DNA of 64,000 nt. Origin: an uncultured Paracoccaceae bacterium (lineage in GTDB: Bacteria > Pseudomonadota > Alphaproteobacteria > Rhodobacterales > Rhodobacteraceae). This document shows positions 36,080 to 47,545 of the stretch, in pieces. Location: positions 27,428-91,427 of the forward strand of contig CALKOT010000006.1 in assembly GCA_938092015.1 (NCBI GenBank), given 5' to 3'. The position numbers and the translations under genes are program-made. The stretch's first letter is position 1, and the number at the start of each line of letters is the position of its first letter. The notes under the pieces were generated by a model, which worked only from the letters and a program-made list of their open reading frames with translations, made no database searches and was not told the origin of the DNA.

Positions 36080-36445
36080 GTGGACGATCTGCTCAGAGAA
36101 TACCTTCCAATTCTCATCTTCCTGGGTTTAGCCGTAGCTTTGGGTCTTGTGTTGATCATCGCTGCGCTGGTTCTGGCGGTTCGCCGGCCTGATCCTGAGA
36201 AGATCTCAGCCTACGAATGTGGCTTTAACGCTTTCGATGATGCGCGCATGAAATTTGACGTGCGATTTTATCTCGTCGCTATCCTGTTCATCATTTTCGA
36301 CCTCGAGGTCGCCTTCCTGTTTCCATGGGCCGTTGCGTTCAAGGATATCGGGGCGTTCGGCTTTATCTCGATGCTGGTGTTCCTGGCGGTGCTGACGATT
36401 GGGTTCGCTTATGAGTGGAAAAAAGGAGCTCTGGAATGGGAGTAA
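36080..36445 (+). CDS. nuoA: NADH-quinone oxidoreductase subunit A
   Basis: A 121-residue membrane subunit of complex I with three hydrophobic segments and the conserved loop [41 protein letters not shown]. The start is GTG 36080, seven bases after GAGGAGGAA. It opens the 14-gene nuo operon and its end overlaps the upstream part of the nuoB reading frame by ten bases. Confidence 0.95.
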   Translation: MDDLLREYLPILIFLGLAVALGLVLIIAALVLAVRRPDPEKISAYECGFNAFDDARMKFDVRFYLVAILFIIFDLEVAFLFPWAVAFKDIGAFGFISMLVFLAVLTIGFAYEWKKGALEWE

Positions 36446-36969
36446 GTACCGGAGCGATGCAGGCAGGACCCGACAAAGAAGTTGCGACCGCCGCCATTTC
36501 CGCTGAACTTGCCGACAAGGGCTATATCCTCACCAATGCTGAGGATCTCGTAGCTTGGGCGCGTACCGGGTCCTTGATGTGGATGACATTCGGTCTCGCC
36601 TGTTGCGCGGTTGAGATGATGCATGTGGCCATGCCTCGCTACGACGCTGAGCGGTTCGGTTTTGCGCCACGCGCCAGCCCCCGTCAGTCAGATGTGATGA
36701 TTGTGGCTGGCACATTGACCAACAAGATGGCCCCGGCGCTGCGCAAGGTCTACGATCAGATGCCAGAGCCTCGCTATGTGATCTCAATGGGGTCCTGTGC
36801 GAATGGCGGTGGCTACTATCATTATAGTTATTCGGTGGTGCGCGGCTGCGATCGCGTCGTGCCCGTGGACATCTATGTTCCAGGTTGCCCGCCAACGGCT
36901 GAGGCGCTGCTTTACGGCATCCTGCAGCTTCAGAAAAAAATTCGCCGCGTAGGTACGCTGGTCCGCTAA
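36436..36969 (+). CDS. nuoB: NADH-quinone oxidoreductase subunit B
   Basis: A 177-residue peripheral-arm subunit that holds cluster N2. The ligands are visible in [19 protein letters not shown] and [11 protein letters not shown]. The start ATG 36436 follows AAAAGGAG by 7 bases; longer in-frame starts within nuoA are unlikely. Length is normal for alphaproteobacterial NuoB. Confidence 0.95.
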   Translation: MGVSTGAMQAGPDKEVATAAISAELADKGYILTNAEDLVAWARTGSLMWMTFGLACCAVEMMHVAMPRYDAERFGFAPRASPRQSDVMIVAGTLTNKMAPALRKVYDQMPEPRYVISMGSCANGGGYYHYSYSVVRGCDRVVPVDIYVPGCPPTAEALLYGILQLQKKIRRVGTLVR

Positions 36970-37011
36970 GGTGGGCTGGCTCAGTTCTGCCAAAAGGGCA
37001 GGGGGAAGACG

Positions 37012-37611
37012 ATGACAGAAGCGCTCATTGAGCTGGGTGAAGTGGTCGCCATGGCGAAGCCAGAGGCTGTGAAATCCCAGCGCATCACGTATGATGAGCT
37101 GACGCTGGTCAGTGACGCGGGTTCGATCATCGAATTGCTGAAGTTTCTGCAAGGCAACGCCGCCTGTCAGTTTACCACGCTGGTCGATATCTGCGGCGTA
37201 GACTATCCAGATCGTGAGCAGCGGTTTGAGGTAGTCTATCACCTCCTCTCCATGCGCCAGAACCACCGCATCCGCATCTCGATGCCGGTCGCCGAAGACG
37301 AAATTGTTCCTAGCTGTATCGAACTATACCCTGCTGCTGATTGGTTTGAGCGCGAAGTGTTCGATATGTATGGCGTGATGTTCTCGGGCCACCCGGATCT
37401 TCGCCGCATCCTCACAGACTACGGTTTTCGCGGCCACCCGCTGCGCAAAGATTTTCCGACAACCGGTTATATCGAAGTGCGCTATGATGAAGAGCAGAAG
37501 CGCGTCGTTTATGAGCCGGTGAAACTGACGCAGGACTACCGCCAGTTTGACTTTATGTCCCCTTGGGAAGGCGCAGAATACATCCTGCCCGGCGACGAAA
37601 AGGAAAGCTGA
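37012..37611 (+). CDS. nuoC: NADH-quinone oxidoreductase subunit C
   Basis: A 199-residue peripheral-arm subunit (30-kDa type). The family signature is intact: [44 protein letters not shown], around residues 103-146. GGGGGAAG upstream of the ATG acts as ribosome binding site. It lies between nuoB and nuoD and is not fused to NuoD, as it is in enterobacteria. Confidence 0.95.
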   Translation: MTEALIELGEVVAMAKPEAVKSQRITYDELTLVSDAGSIIELLKFLQGNAACQFTTLVDICGVDYPDREQRFEVVYHLLSMRQNHRIRISMPVAEDEIVPSCIELYPAADWFEREVFDMYGVMFSGHPDLRRILTDYGFRGHPLRKDFPTTGYIEVRYDEEQKRVVYEPVKLTQDYRQFDFMSPWEGAEYILPGDEKES

Positions 37612-37613
37612 TC

Positions 37614-38822
37614 ATGGCTGATGGCGACTTCAAAACACCGGAACAGCGCATCCGGAACTTCAACATCAACTTCGGCCCCCAGCACCCAGCGGCGCATGGC
37701 GTGCTGCGCATGGTGCTTGAGCTGGACGGCGAGATTGTTGAGCGGGCTGACCCCCATATCGGTCTTCTGCATCGCGGCACCGAAAAGTTGATGGAGAGCC
37801 GGACGTACCTCCAGAATCTCCCCTATTTCGACCGCCTCGACTATGTCGCGCCGATGAATCAGGAACACGCTTGGTGTCTGGCGATCGAAAAGATGACCGA
37901 AACGGCGGTTCCACGTCGCGCCAGCCTGATCCGCATTCTCTACTGCGAGATTGGCCGCATTCTGAACCACCTTCTGAACGTCACGACGCAAGCAATGGAC
38001 GTTGGTGCCCTGACGCCGCCGCTCTGGGGCTTCGAGGAACGCGAAAAGCTGATGGTGTTCTATGAGCGCGCCTGCGGTGCCCGCCTCCACTCAGCCTATT
38101 TCCGTCCCGGCGGCGTGCATCAGGACCTGACGCCTGAACTGTGCGACGACATCTGGCAGTGGACCGAAGAATTCCCGCAGATCGTCGACGATATCGAAGG
38201 CCTCCTAACCGAAAACCGCATCTTCAAACAGCGCAATGTCGATATCGCGCTGGTCAGCATTGAAGAGGCGCAAGCATGGGGCTTTTCCGGCGTCATGGTT
38301 CGTGGCTCTGGCTGGGCCTGGGATCTGCGCCGCGCGCAGCCCTATGAGCTGTACAACGAGTTCGACTTCCAGGTTCCCGTCGGCAAGAACGGCGACTGCT
38401 ATGATCGCTACCTCTGCCGGATGGAAGAGATGCGGGAATCGCTGAAAATCATGCGTCAGGCGCTGGAGAAACTTGACCAGTGCAAGGGCGAGCCTGTGAT
38501 GACCCAGAACGCCAAGATCGCCCCGCCACGCAGGGGTGAGATGAAGCGTTCGATGGAAGCGCTGATCCACCACTTCAAGCTTTACACCGAAGGCTTCCAC
38601 GTGCCCGAGGGCGAATGCTACGTTGCTGTCGAGGCGCCGAAAGGTGAGTTTGGCGTCTACCTCGTATCTGATGGGTCGAACAAACCCTACCGCACCAAGA
38701 TTCGCGCGCCAGGGTATCCGCACCTCGCCGCCATGGACCACCTTTGCAAAGGCCACCAGCTGGCCGATGTCAGCGCTGTTCTCGGCTCGCTCGACGTCGT
38801 GTTTGGGGAAATTGATCGTTAA
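37614..38822 (+). CDS. nuoD: NADH-quinone oxidoreductase subunit D
   Basis: A 402-residue 49-kDa-type subunit that forms the quinone site with Nuo[23 protein letters not shown] lies near residues 18-40, and [25 protein letters not shown] follows. It starts two bases after nuoC, and the stop overlaps the nuoE start by one base (TAATG). The catalytic regions are intact. Confidence 0.96.
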   Translation: MADGDFKTPEQRIRNFNINFGPQHPAAHGVLRMVLELDGEIVERADPHIGLLHRGTEKLMESRTYLQNLPYFDRLDYVAPMNQEHAWCLAIEKMTETAVPRRASLIRILYCEIGRILNHLLNVTTQAMDVGALTPPLWGFEEREKLMVFYERACGARLHSAYFRPGGVHQDLTPELCDDIWQWTEEFPQIVDDIEGLLTENRIFKQRNVDIALVSIEEAQAWGFSGVMVRGSGWAWDLRRAQPYELYNEFDFQVPVGKNGDCYDRYLCRMEEMRESLKIMRQALEKLDQCKGEPVMTQNAKIAPPRRGEMKRSMEALIHHFKLYTEGFHVPEGECYVAVEAPKGEFGVYLVSDGSNKPYRTKIRAPGYPHLAAMDHLCKGHQLADVSAVLGSLDVVFGEIDR

Positions 38823-40126
38823 TGCTTCGCCGCCTTCATACCGAACAGCCTGACAGTTTCGCTTTCACGCCGGAAAACCAGAAATGGGCCGAGGCGCAGA
38901 TTGGCAAATATCCTGAGGGTCGTCAGGCCTCTGCCGTCATTCCGCTTTTGTGGCGGGCGCAAGAACAGGAAGGGTGGGTGTCGAAGCCCATCATTGAGAC
39001 TGTAGCGCAGATGCTCGATCTTGCGAATATCCGCGTGTTCGAAGTCGCGTCCTTTTACTTCATGTTCCAGCTCAAGCCCGTAGGCGAAGTTGCGCATTTC
39101 CAGATTTGCGGCACGACGTCCTGCATGATCTGCGGCGCGGAAGACCTGATCGCCGTCTGTAAGGACAAGATCGCGGACACCCCGCACACAATCTCAACTG
39201 ACGGCAAGTTCAGCTGGGAAGAGGTCGAATGCCTCGGCGCCTGTTCAAACGCCCCGATGGCGCAGATTGGCAAGGATTATTATGAGGATCTGACGGCTGA
39301 GCGTTTCGCCGAGATCATCGACGAATTTGCCGCAGGCATGGTTCCAACGCCAGGCCCGCAAAACGGCCGCTATGCGTCTGAGCCGCTGTCAGGTCTGACC
39401 TCGCTGACCATTCCCGAAAAAGACATGGTCGCTGAAAACGCATCGAAAGAACTGGCGCGCGTTCTGGCAGACACAAATTCCCGGATCACTGATGGTCGCG
39501 GTGTCAGCGAGCCTAAGAACGGCCCGGTTGGCAGCGGACCCGTAGCCAAGGCTGCACCAGTTGCTGCGCCAGTGGCGGCCTCTAAACCAGCCCCTGCGGC
39601 AAAACCAGCTGCAGCACTGGCGTCAAAACCTGCTGCTGCAGCACGCCCGGCGTCAAGCGGATCTTGGACCGATACTGTTTCGGCTGATTCAGGTAAGGCA
39701 GGCGCTGGTCGCGGTCAGACAGACTTAAAACCTTCGGTTTCTCTGGTGGACGAAGCTACACTGCGCGATGGCGTTGGCACATGGAAGTATCAGGGTCAAG
39801 CGTCCGCGTCATCCGCCGCTCCAGCGATCACGGTTGCAACTGACGTCGGTGAAACGGCAGATACGGCTGGCGGCGAAACGACGCCCGCGCTCCTCAGCGC
39901 AGCACGCGAAGGCGGCGCCGACGATCTGAAATTGATCAAGGGTGTCGGGCCAAAGTTGGAAGGCGTTTTGAACGACATGGGCATCTACCATTTCGACCAG
40001 ATCGCGGTTTGGACCGCTTCTGAGGTCGCTTGGGTCGACGGCCGTCTTAAGTTCAAAGGCCGCATCGACCGAGATGGATGGATTGACCAGGCGAAATCGC
40101 TCGCTGCCGGTGGGGCAGCGAAGTGA
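38822..40126 (+). CDS. nuoE: NADH-quinone oxidoreductase subunit E, with C-terminal extension
   Basis: A 434-residue protein, far longer than the 160-240 residues of typical NuoE. Residues 1-185 are the 24-kDa 2Fe-2S subunit ([13 protein letters not shown] and [11 protein letters not shown] hold the four Cys). An Ala/Pro/Lys-rich linker (residues about 235-285) follows, then [22 protein letters not shown], and a C-terminal helix-hairpin-helix-like domain ([29 protein letters not shown]). Such extensions are common in Rhodobacterales. The same tail occurs in the next gene (40199-41060), which points to duplication. Role of the tail in complex I is unknown. Confidence 0.93.
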   Translation: MLRRLHTEQPDSFAFTPENQKWAEAQIGKYPEGRQASAVIPLLWRAQEQEGWVSKPIIETVAQMLDLANIRVFEVASFYFMFQLKPVGEVAHFQICGTTSCMICGAEDLIAVCKDKIADTPHTISTDGKFSWEEVECLGACSNAPMAQIGKDYYEDLTAERFAEIIDEFAAGMVPTPGPQNGRYASEPLSGLTSLTIPEKDMVAENASKELARVLADTNSRITDGRGVSEPKNGPVGSGPVAKAAPVAAPVAASKPAPAAKPAAALASKPAAAARPASSGSWTDTVSADSGKAGAGRGQTDLKPSVSLVDEATLRDGVGTWKYQGQASASSAAPAITVATDVGETADTAGGETTPALLSAAREGGADDLKLIKGVGPKLEGVLNDMGIYHFDQIAVWTASEVAWVDGRLKFKGRIDRDGWIDQAKSLAAGGAAK

Positions 40127-40198
40127 AGAAGGCGCTCCAGTCAAATTGGACCAGTACATACTGGCCGCCGATAGAGCTGAGCGCCGCTGATAGGGGAG

Positions 40199-41060
40199 GT
40201 GCATATGTCTAAAGAACAGGATTGTAGCCGTTGGTGCGTCAAGATCGGCGCGATCATTGGTGTCGTTGTCGCTTTGCTTGCTTATCTTCTTGCCGGTTTC
40301 GGCTTTCTGATGTCGATCATCTTGGGCCTGATCGGATTTGGTCTGGGGTACTGGTTGCTCAAGACATTCTACTGCAGCGATGTCAGTGAGCCCGCCGCGC
40401 AGCAGTCTGTTGCTGCCGCAAGCCCGGCGCCAGCCGCGGCATCAAAGCCCGCAGCCGCGCCTGCGCCGGCAGCTAAAGAAATGCCGCCTGCGGAGCCCGC
40501 CGCTGCTGCAGCTCCTTCTCAACTAGCTGCGACTTCAGGCGAGAACTGGACGGACAGCGTTTCGGCCAACTCTGGCAAAGCCGCCGCTTCGCGCGGCGCA
40601 ACGGGTCTGAAGCCATCTGTCGTGCTTGGCGACGAAGAAACGCTGCGCGATGGGGTCGGCGGTTGGAGATACGAATCCGGTGCGACAGCGTACAAAGCGG
40701 CCTCAACGCCAGCCAGCGCCGCCGTTGCAGAAGGTGACTATGATGGCGACGGCGTTGTCGAAGGCAAGAATGAGGGCGCAAAGCCAACGACCTTAAGTGA
40801 GGCTTGAAGGTGGCGCAGATGACTTCAAACAGATCAAAGGCGTCGGGCCGAAAATGGAAGGCATGCTGAACGGCATGGGCTTTTACCATTTCGACCAGGT
40901 TGCCGCTTGGTCTGATCAGGAAGTCGCATGGGTCGACGCCAACCTTGAAGGTTTCAAGGGGCGCGTCAGCCGGGATAACTGGGTTGAGCAGGCGAAGGTT
41001 TTGGCCGAAGGCGGCGAGACTGAATTCTCAAAGCGCGTCGGTGATGGCGGCGTTTACTGA
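40199..41060 (+). pseudogene. NuoE-tail paralogue with membrane anchor, frameshifted
   Basis: A protein in two frames. The first part (40199-40807) starts with two or so membrane segments (residues about 15-62), then an Ala/Pro linker and the NuoE-like motif TGLKPSVVLGDEETLRDGVGGWRY. After TTLSEA the frame runs into a TGA, but EGGADDFKQIKGVGPKMEGMLNGMGFYHFDQVAAW continues in another frame to 41060, exactly matching the NuoE tail domain. The break is at about 40803-40810 and needs a gain of two bases or loss of one. It may be a real decay or a sequence error. The intact form would be a membrane-bound helix-hairpin-helix protein between nuoE and nuoF, as in related genomes. Confidence 0.72.
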
Positions 41061-41127
41061 ACGTTGCAGATGAATACCGGGTCGGGGCATAGGCCCCTGC
41101 GCGATGAAAGGCTGAAAGGCTAAGGGC

Positions 41128-42426
41128 ATGTTGGAAGATAAAGATCGCATCTTCACCAATATCTACGGGATGAAGGATCGCTCGCTTGCGGGCGCCAAGT
41201 CACGTGGGCATTGGGATGGCACCGCTGGCATCATCAAGCGGGGGCGGGATGCGATTGTCGATGAGATGAAAGCATCAGGCCTGCGCGGCCGTGGCGGTGC
41301 GGGCTTTCCGACAGGTTTGAAATGGTCGTTCATGCCCAAGGAAAGTGATGGGCGACCATCTTATCTGGTTGTGAACGCCGACGAATCTGAGCCGGGCACA
41401 TGCAAAGACCGTGAAATCATGCGCCACGATCCGCACACGCTGATCGAAGGTTGCCTGATCGCCAGCTTCGCGATGAACGCCAACGCCTGCTACATCTACC
41501 TGCGCGGCGAATATATTCGTGAGCGTGAAGCGCTACAGGCTGCGATAGACGAGTGTTACGAAGATGGTTTGCTGGGGGCGAACGCAGCAAAATCTGGCTG
41601 GGATTTCGATCTTTACCTGCACCATGGCGCGGGTGCTTACATTTGCGGCGAAGAAACAGCGCTTTTGGAAAGCCTTGAGGGCAAAAAGGGTATGCCGCGG
41701 CTCAAGCCGCCATTCCCGGCAAACACTGGTCTGTATGGCTGCCCGACGACGGTGAACAACGTCGAATCCATCGCTGTCGTGCCGACGATCCTGCGCCGGG
41801 GCGCCGACTGGTTTTCCAGCTTTGGTCGTCCGAACAATGTCGGCACTAAAGTTTTCGCCATCTCTGGTCACGTGAACAACCCTTGCGTGGTGGAAGAGGT
41901 GATGTCGATCCCATTCGATGAACTGATCGATCGCCATTGCGGCGGCATACGCGGTGGTTGGGATAACCTAAAAGCGGTCATTCCAGGTGGTTCGTCCGTA
42001 CCGTTGTTGCCGGCTGACGTGATGCGCAAAGACGCAATTATGGATTTTGACTGGTTGCGCGATCAGCGCTCTGGCCTTGGCACGGCGGCCGTCATCGTGA
42101 TGGATCAGTCGACCGACGTCATAAAAGCGATTTGGCGGCTGAGCGCATTCTACAAACACGAAAGCTGCGGCCAGTGCACGCCGTGCCGTGAAGGTACAGG
42201 GTGGATGATGCGGGTGATGGATCGTCTGGTGAAAGGCGATGCGGAACCTGAAGAAATTGACATGCTGCTGGATGTCACCAAACAGGTCGAGGGTCACACG
42301 ATCTGCGCCCTCGGTGATGCGGCGGCCTGGCCAATCCAGGGCCTGATCCGGCATTTCCGCGATGAGATTGAAGATCGCATCAAGGCCAAACGCACGGGTC
42401 GCGTCAGCGCGATTGCGGCAGAATGA
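41128..42426 (+). CDS. nuoF: NADH-quinone oxidoreductase subunit F
   Basis: The 432-residue NADH- and FMN-binding subunit. The NADH/FMN loop [13 protein letters not shown] is at about residues 55-67, the second glycine-rich region [17 protein letters not shown] follows, and the 4Fe-4S ligands are in [12 protein letters not shown] and [13 protein letters not shown]. It passes electrons to NuoE and NuoG. All motifs are intact. Confidence 0.96.
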   Translation: MLEDKDRIFTNIYGMKDRSLAGAKSRGHWDGTAGIIKRGRDAIVDEMKASGLRGRGGAGFPTGLKWSFMPKESDGRPSYLVVNADESEPGTCKDREIMRHDPHTLIEGCLIASFAMNANACYIYLRGEYIREREALQAAIDECYEDGLLGANAAKSGWDFDLYLHHGAGAYICGEETALLESLEGKKGMPRLKPPFPANTGLYGCPTTVNNVESIAVVPTILRRGADWFSSFGRPNNVGTKVFAISGHVNNPCVVEEVMSIPFDELIDRHCGGIRGGWDNLKAVIPGGSSVPLLPADVMRKDAIMDFDWLRDQRSGLGTAAVIVMDQSTDVIKAIWRLSAFYKHESCGQCTPCREGTGWMMRVMDRLVKGDAEPEEIDMLLDVTKQVEGHTICALGDAAAWPIQGLIRHFRDEIEDRIKAKRTGRVSAIAAE

Positions 42427-42432
42427 AGAACG

Positions 42433-42681
42433 ATGCGAAAACTCAACGAATGGCTGGCGAACTTGGAAAGTCCAAGAACCCCGGTTGGTGGGGCGTTCGC
42501 AAACACCTGTCCGTTGTGCTCAGCCGGTCCGTTTTCGGGCGGAACGTGCGACGAGTGTGGCTACACAACACCACCTCAAACTTACATGCCGCTTTTTTCG
42601 TCAGACAATGCGCCGCTTCTCATAGTGGCTGCTCTGATTTTCTTCTGTCTACTGGGCATAGCGATCGGGCAACTGATCTAG
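42433..42681 (+). CDS. Small zinc-ribbon membrane protein in the nuo operon
   Basis: An 82-residue protein that I do not recognise by name. Residues 26-42 form a four-cysteine ribbon (CPLC ... CDEC) that should bind zinc, and residues about 60-81 form one C-terminal membrane helix (APLLIVAALIFFCLLGIAIGQL). It starts six bases after nuoF and lies before nuoG, so it is translated with the complex I genes. A role in assembly or stability of the complex can be guessed only from place. Confidence 0.7.
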   Translation: MRKLNEWLANLESPRTPVGGAFANTCPLCSAGPFSGGTCDECGYTTPPQTYMPLFSSDNAPLLIVAALIFFCLLGIAIGQLI

Positions 42682-42719
42682 GCCAAGGTGTGACCGACAA
42701 GTATAGGATGTGATTGGAA

Positions 42720-44735
42720 ATGTCTGATCTCAAGAAAATCAAAGTTGACGGCATCGAAATCGAAGTCGATGGCGCGATGAACCTGCTTCAGGCCTGTGAA
42801 GAAGCTGGCAAGGAAATCCCGCGCTTCTGTTATCACGAACGCCTGTCCATCGCTGGCAACTGCCGGATGTGTCTTGTCGAAGTAAAGGGTGGCCCGCCAA
42901 AGCCCGCCGCTTCATGCGCCATGCAGGTCCGCGATCTGCGTCCTGGGCCGGAAGGGCAGGCGCCTGAAGTTTTCACCAACACGCCGATGGTCAAGAAGGC
43001 CCGCGAAGGCGTGATGGAATTTCTGCTGATCAACCATCCCCTCGATTGCCCGATTTGCGATCAGGGTGGTGAGTGTGACCTGCAGGATCAGGCCATGGCG
43101 TACGGCGTTGATTTCTCTCGCTTTCGTGAGCCGAAACGCGCCGTGGACGACATTGAACTTGGCCCGCTGGTCGGCACCCAGATGACGCGCTGCATTTCCT
43201 GCACTCGCTGCGTCCGCTTCACGACAGAAGTGTGCGGCATCACGCAAATGGGCCAGACAGGCAGGGGAGAGGACGCTGAAATCGCCTCCTACCTCAACGC
43301 CGCTCTAGATAGTGAGCTTCAGGGTAACGTCGTTGACCTGTGCCCGGTCGGCGCGCTGACGAATAAGCCGTATTCTTTCAACGCCCGTCCGTGGGAGATG
43401 AAGAAAACAGAAAGCATCGACGTGATGGATGCGCTTGGATCCAACATTCGCGTGGATGTGCGCGGGCGCGAAGTGATGCGCATTCTGCCGCGCAACCATG
43501 ATGATGTGAACGAAGAATGGATCTCGGACAAAGCCCGCCATATCGTTGATGGCCTTCGTCGTCAGCGCTTGGATAAGCCGTATATCCGCAAAGAAGGCAA
43601 ACTGACTGCGGTCAGCTGGTCTGAGGCATTGTCGTTCGCCGCAGAAGCGATGAAGGGCAAGAAGGTCGGCGCAATTGCTGGCGATCTGGCACCCGTTGAA
43701 GCGATGTTTGCGCTGAAGCAACTGGTTGAAGGTCTTGGCGGGGTTGTTGAAGGCCGCACCGACGGCGCGGCATTGCCTATCGGTAACCGCTCTGGCGTCA
43801 TTGGCAACGCGACGATCGCTGATATCGACGGAGCTGAGCGTGTCCTTCTGATCGGAACAAACCCACGCATCGAAGCGCCGGTTCTTAATGCCCGAATTCG
43901 TAAGGCATGGCTGAACGGCGCTCGTGTTGCGCGGATCGGCGCGCCTGCCGATCTGACCTACGATGTTGTTGAAATCGGACACAGCTGCGATGCTCTCAGC
44001 CAACTTGCAGCGATGGATCACAGTGACAAACATGGTCACCCAGGCGTGATCATTCTGGGGCAGGACGCGATTTCTGGCCCCGATGGCGCAGCAGTTTTGG
44101 GCGTTGTGATGAACCTGGCTGAGGTGTCGCAATCAAAACTGATGATCCTTCACACTGCTGCATCGCGCGTTGGCGGCATGGATATCGGGTTTGCTAACGA
44201 TGCAGGCATGAACGGATTGGCGGACGCAGAGGTTGTCTACAATCTGGGCGCTGATGAGGTCGATATCGCACCCGGCGCCTTCGTTATCTATCAGGGCAGC
44301 CATGGCGATCGTGGCGCGCACCGCGCTGACGTTATCCTGCCCGGCGCGGCCTATACGGAACAATCTGGCCTGTTTGTAAACACAGAAGGCCGCCCCCAGA
44401 TAGCGAGCCGTGCAGGCTTCCCACCAGGCGAAGCAAAAGAAGATTGGGCGATTATCCGTGCGCTCAGCGCTCAGTTGGATGCGACCCAGCCCTGGAATGA
44501 TCTTGCAGGCCTTCGCAGTGCGCTGTTCGGTGAGTTTCCGCACCTTGCGCGGATCGATCAGATCGAAAGCGCAGTTTGGGCGCCCGTCGATGCAGATGAA
44601 ATGGCGGATGGTTCGTTTGGTTCAGCCATTGATGATCATTACCTGACTAATCCGATTGCGCGCGCTTCAGCCACGATGGCCGAACTCAGCCGTCTCGCAG
44701 CAGAACGTGCTTCTGCAAAGATGGCTGCTGAGTGA
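42720..44735 (+). CDS. nuoG: NADH-quinone oxidoreductase subunit G
   Basis: The 671-residue 75-kDa subunit. N-terminal 2Fe-2S ligands lie in [17 protein letters not shown], the His-ligated 4Fe-4S site is in [18 protein letters not shown], and [16 protein letters not shown] holds the next cluster; the molybdopterin-like fold makes up the rest. I chose ATG 42720 ([17 protein letters not shown]); a TTG at 42714 would add two residues. Its stop overlaps the GTG of the following lipoprotein gene (GTGA). Confidence 0.95.
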   Translation: MSDLKKIKVDGIEIEVDGAMNLLQACEEAGKEIPRFCYHERLSIAGNCRMCLVEVKGGPPKPAASCAMQVRDLRPGPEGQAPEVFTNTPMVKKAREGVMEFLLINHPLDCPICDQGGECDLQDQAMAYGVDFSRFREPKRAVDDIELGPLVGTQMTRCISCTRCVRFTTEVCGITQMGQTGRGEDAEIASYLNAALDSELQGNVVDLCPVGALTNKPYSFNARPWEMKKTESIDVMDALGSNIRVDVRGREVMRILPRNHDDVNEEWISDKARHIVDGLRRQRLDKPYIRKEGKLTAVSWSEALSFAAEAMKGKKVGAIAGDLAPVEAMFALKQLVEGLGGVVEGRTDGAALPIGNRSGVIGNATIADIDGAERVLLIGTNPRIEAPVLNARIRKAWLNGARVARIGAPADLTYDVVEIGHSCDALSQLAAMDHSDKHGHPGVIILGQDAISGPDGAAVLGVVMNLAEVSQSKLMILHTAASRVGGMDIGFANDAGMNGLADAEVVYNLGADEVDIAPGAFVIYQGSHGDRGAHRADVILPGAAYTEQSGLFVNTEGRPQIASRAGFPPGEAKEDWAIIRALSAQLDATQPWNDLAGLRSALFGEFPHLARIDQIESAVWAPVDADEMADGSFGSAIDDHYLTNPIARASATMAELSRLAAERASAKMAAE

Positions 44736-45166
44736 TCCGCGCCTTCGCATATCTGCCGCTTGCTGTGATGCTGGCGGCGTGCGCCGCGCCTCAGTCTGAG
44801 GCGCCGCAAGCCGCTGCGCCTGTTCCGGCACCAGCGCCTGTGCCGGAAGGGTCGGCATATGTCGCAACGTCCCAACCGGATGGCGTGGTGCGTGTGAAGG
44901 GGCCTGCGAAACATGAAGATGATCTTGCCGGACACCATTGCACCGCAGCCAAGATCGCGACAAAAGACGGCGCAGCGACAATCGAATGGGTCGGCGGAGT
45001 CGCGCGACCGGCCGTTGAAGGCTTTGAAGCAGATATGGCGTACGAATTTGGCGCCGACGCAAGCAAGGCGCGGTGGGATGACCCGGAAAAAGGCGGCGCG
45101 GTGCTGACCGCCAATTGGTTGCCCTATTGCGAAGAAGCGGGCATCGCCTACGAGGACGCGGCATGA
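44732..45166 (+). CDS. Lipoprotein in the nuo operon
   Basis: A 144-residue protein with a signal peptide and lipobox ([10 protein letters not shown], Cys at residue 17), a Pro/Ala-rich spacer and a small periplasmic domain holding two further cysteines (HHC and YCEE). The GTG start overlaps the nuoG stop by four bases, so it is coupled to complex I translation. I do not recognise the family. A periplasmic lipoprotein set between nuoG and nuoH might help assembly of the membrane arm, but this is inference from position. Confidence 0.75.
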   Translation: MIRAFAYLPLAVMLAACAAPQSEAPQAAAPVPAPAPVPEGSAYVATSQPDGVVRVKGPAKHEDDLAGHHCTAAKIATKDGAATIEWVGGVARPAVEGFEADMAYEFGADASKARWDDPEKGGAVLTANWLPYCEEAGIAYEDAA

Positions 45167-45245
45167 TGTCGACTACAACACGCGCAACTGGCGCTGAAGC
45201 AAGACGGACGTTGGCGATGCAATCGCTAGAAGTGGGTGATCACTA

Positions 45246-46274
45246 ATGGAATTCTTCGACACCAACTTGGGGATCTTCCTCATCATCCTTGGCCAGTGCC
45301 TTTTGGTAACGGTTCTGCTGCTCGTCAGCCTCGCGTTCCTGCTCTACATGGACCGCAAAGTCTGGGCCGCCGTTCAGCTACGTAAAGGCCCCAATGTCGT
45401 CGGGCCATTTGGTCTGTTCCAGTCCTTCGCCGACTTCGGCAAATTCATCATGAAAGAAGTGGTGATCCCGGCTGGTGCTGACAAATACGTCTTTATGCTC
45501 GCGCCGTTGCTGACTTTCGTTCTGGCGGCGATCATTTGGGTGGTCGTTCCCTTCGCGGATGGTTGGGTGATTTCTGACCTAAATGTCGGTGTTCTCTACA
45601 TTTTCGCGATTTCCAGCCTAGGTGTCTACGGCATCATCATGGGCGGTTGGGCGTCGAACTCAAAGTATCCGTTCCTTGGCGGTTTGCGGTCTGCAGCGCA
45701 GATGGTCAGCTATGAGGTCTCAATCGGCTTCATCATTATCGGCATTATGCTTTCAACCGGCTCGCTGAACCTTAGCGAAGTTGTTCGGGCGCAGGACGGC
45801 TCTTGGGGGCTCTTCTCTTGGTACTGGTTGCCGCATTTCCCGATGGTCGTGCTCTTCTTCGTTAGCGCGCTGGCTGAAACGAACCGCCCGCCCTTTGACT
45901 TGCCAGAAGCTGAATCAGAGCTCGTCGCGGGTTATCAGGTCGAATACTCATCCACACCGTATCTGCTGTTCATGATCGGTGAGTACATGAACATCGTCCT
46001 GATGTGCGTGCTGACCACCATCCTGTTCTTCGGCGGATGGCTGTCGCCAATTCCGGGGCTGCCTGATGGTGTTCTCTGGCTGGTGGCCAAATCGGTCGGG
46101 ATCTTCTTCCTCTTCGCGATGGTTAAGGCCATCGTCCCCCGGTATCGCTATGATCAGTTGATGCGCCTTGGCTGGAAGGTTTTCCTGCCATTCTCGCTCG
46201 CATGGGTCGTTATCGCTGCAACTTTCGCATTCATGGATGTCCCGGGCTATGCTCGCTGGGCCGTCGGAGGCTGA
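45246..46274 (+). CDS. nuoH: NADH-quinone oxidoreductase subunit H
   Basis: The 342-residue membrane subunit next to the quinone channel, with eight or so hydrophobic segments. The conserved loops [28 protein letters not shown] and [24 protein letters not shown] (residues about 215-240) are intact. The next gene starts four bases after its stop. Confidence 0.96.
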   Translation: MEFFDTNLGIFLIILGQCLLVTVLLLVSLAFLLYMDRKVWAAVQLRKGPNVVGPFGLFQSFADFGKFIMKEVVIPAGADKYVFMLAPLLTFVLAAIIWVVVPFADGWVISDLNVGVLYIFAISSLGVYGIIMGGWASNSKYPFLGGLRSAAQMVSYEVSIGFIIIGIMLSTGSLNLSEVVRAQDGSWGLFSWYWLPHFPMVVLFFVSALAETNRPPFDLPEAESELVAGYQVEYSSTPYLLFMIGEYMNIVLMCVLTTILFFGGWLSPIPGLPDGVLWLVAKSVGIFFLFAMVKAIVPRYRYDQLMRLGWKVFLPFSLAWVVIAATFAFMDVPGYARWAVGG

Positions 46275-46278
46275 TGCG

Positions 46279-47070
46279 ATGGGGCTGAATAACGCTATGG
46301 CGTTAAAGCTAATGGATGCTGATGGGCGTGGCGATCTACGGGGTGGTAGTGCGCTGACCCTTGGCGCCCTACGCATGCGCGGGGTCGGCGCCAATCGCGC
46401 ACGGTTGCGTCGTTCGTCGCAGGCCGCTGGGCTCAGCGGCGATCTGACGCCATTCACAAAACCTCGCCCGGAAGGTTTTCTGAACCAGCTTGGCTATGAC
46501 AGGTTCCACGAACTTGACGTATCAGGGTACGAAGGCGCAGACATCCTGGCTGATTTGAACCAGCCATTGCCGGAACGTCTGCACAATCAGTTCGACCTGA
46601 TCGTCGACGGTGGGACACTGGAACACGTCTTCAACGTACCTGTGGCATTCGCGAATGTTCTGTCGATCCTGAAAGTCAGCGGTGCGTTTTCGTCCACGAA
46701 TACTTTTTCGGGCGAGCCTTGCCATGGGCTTTATCAGTTCAACTCCGATCTGGTTTGGTCGTTTTGGAAACGCACGTGCAATTGTGAGGTGTTGTCCTGC
46801 ACGCTTCTACCTGCCGACCCGACCAAAAAAACGTATGAAATGACGGACCTGACCGGCAACCGGTGGCGTCCAAGCTTTCGGCAGACGGATTTCGACGGCC
46901 TATATTTTCTCTACTACGAGATTCGCAAGACTGCAGAATCTGAGTGCCGAGCCGTTTCTTATCAGTCTGACTACGAAGTGTTCTGGGGTGAAAGCGCCGC
47001 TAAAAGTCCTGCAAACATCGCCGATAATAAGTCATCCAAAACTGAGAGTGGAAGCCATGATTCCATATGA
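46279..47070 (+). CDS. SAM-dependent methyltransferase-like protein inside nuo operon
   Basis: A 263-residue protein. The block [33 protein letters not shown] (residues about 109-141) matches the class I methyltransferase core (DxGxxEHV), and [16 protein letters not shown] resembles the downstream conserved region of methyltransferases found in sugar and polysaccharide clusters. The glycine-rich AdoMet motif I is poorly visible. It starts four bases after nuoH and overlaps nuoI by 14 bases, so it is part of the operon. I know of no such subunit or assembly factor in bacterial complex I. A longer in-frame start inside nuoH is unlikely. Confidence 0.7.
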   Translation: MGLNNAMALKLMDADGRGDLRGGSALTLGALRMRGVGANRARLRRSSQAAGLSGDLTPFTKPRPEGFLNQLGYDRFHELDVSGYEGADILADLNQPLPERLHNQFDLIVDGGTLEHVFNVPVAFANVLSILKVSGAFSSTNTFSGEPCHGLYQFNSDLVWSFWKRTCNCEVLSCTLLPADPTKKTYEMTDLTGNRWRPSFRQTDFDGLYFLYYEIRKTAESECRAVSYQSDYEVFWGESAAKSPANIADNKSSKTESGSHDSI

Positions 47071-47545
47071 TCGAGCATTCCGCTACTTCTTGCTGACCGA
47101 CTTTATTGCGGGCTTCAAGCTGGGCATGAAGTACTTTCTGAAGCCGAAAGCGACGCTGAACTACCCGTTCGAAAAAGGCCCGCTTTCGCCGCGTTTTCGC
47201 GGTGAGCACGCCCTCCGCCGTTATCCGAACGGCGAAGAACGCTGCATCGCCTGTAAACTCTGCGAAGCGATCTGCCCGGCGCAGGCCATCACGATTGAGG
47301 CTGAACCACGCGAAGACGGCTCGCGCCGTACCACGAAATACGACATCGATATGACGAAGTGTATCTTCTGTGGTTTCTGTCAGGAGGCATGTCCGGTCGA
47401 CGCGATTGTCGAGGGGCCGAATTTTGAGTACGCGACCGAGACGCGCGAAGAGCTGTTTTATAACAAGGACAAGCTGCTGGAGAATGGTGAGCGTTGGGAA
47501 CGCGAGATTGCCAAGAACCTCGAACTGGATGCGGCCTACAGATGA
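47057..47545 (+). CDS. nuoI: NADH-quinone oxidoreductase subunit I
   Basis: The 162-residue ferredoxin-like subunit with two 4Fe-4S sites, [16 protein letters not shown] and [16 protein letters not shown], in the usual spacing. The start ATG 47057 ([19 protein letters not shown]) gives the normal N-terminus; it lies inside the methyltransferase gene end. Its stop overlaps the ATG of the next gene. Confidence 0.96.
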   Translation: MIPYDRAFRYFLLTDFIAGFKLGMKYFLKPKATLNYPFEKGPLSPRFRGEHALRRYPNGEERCIACKLCEAICPAQAITIEAEPREDGSRRTTKYDIDMTKCIFCGFCQEACPVDAIVEGPNFEYATETREELFYNKDKLLENGERWEREIAKNLELDAAYR

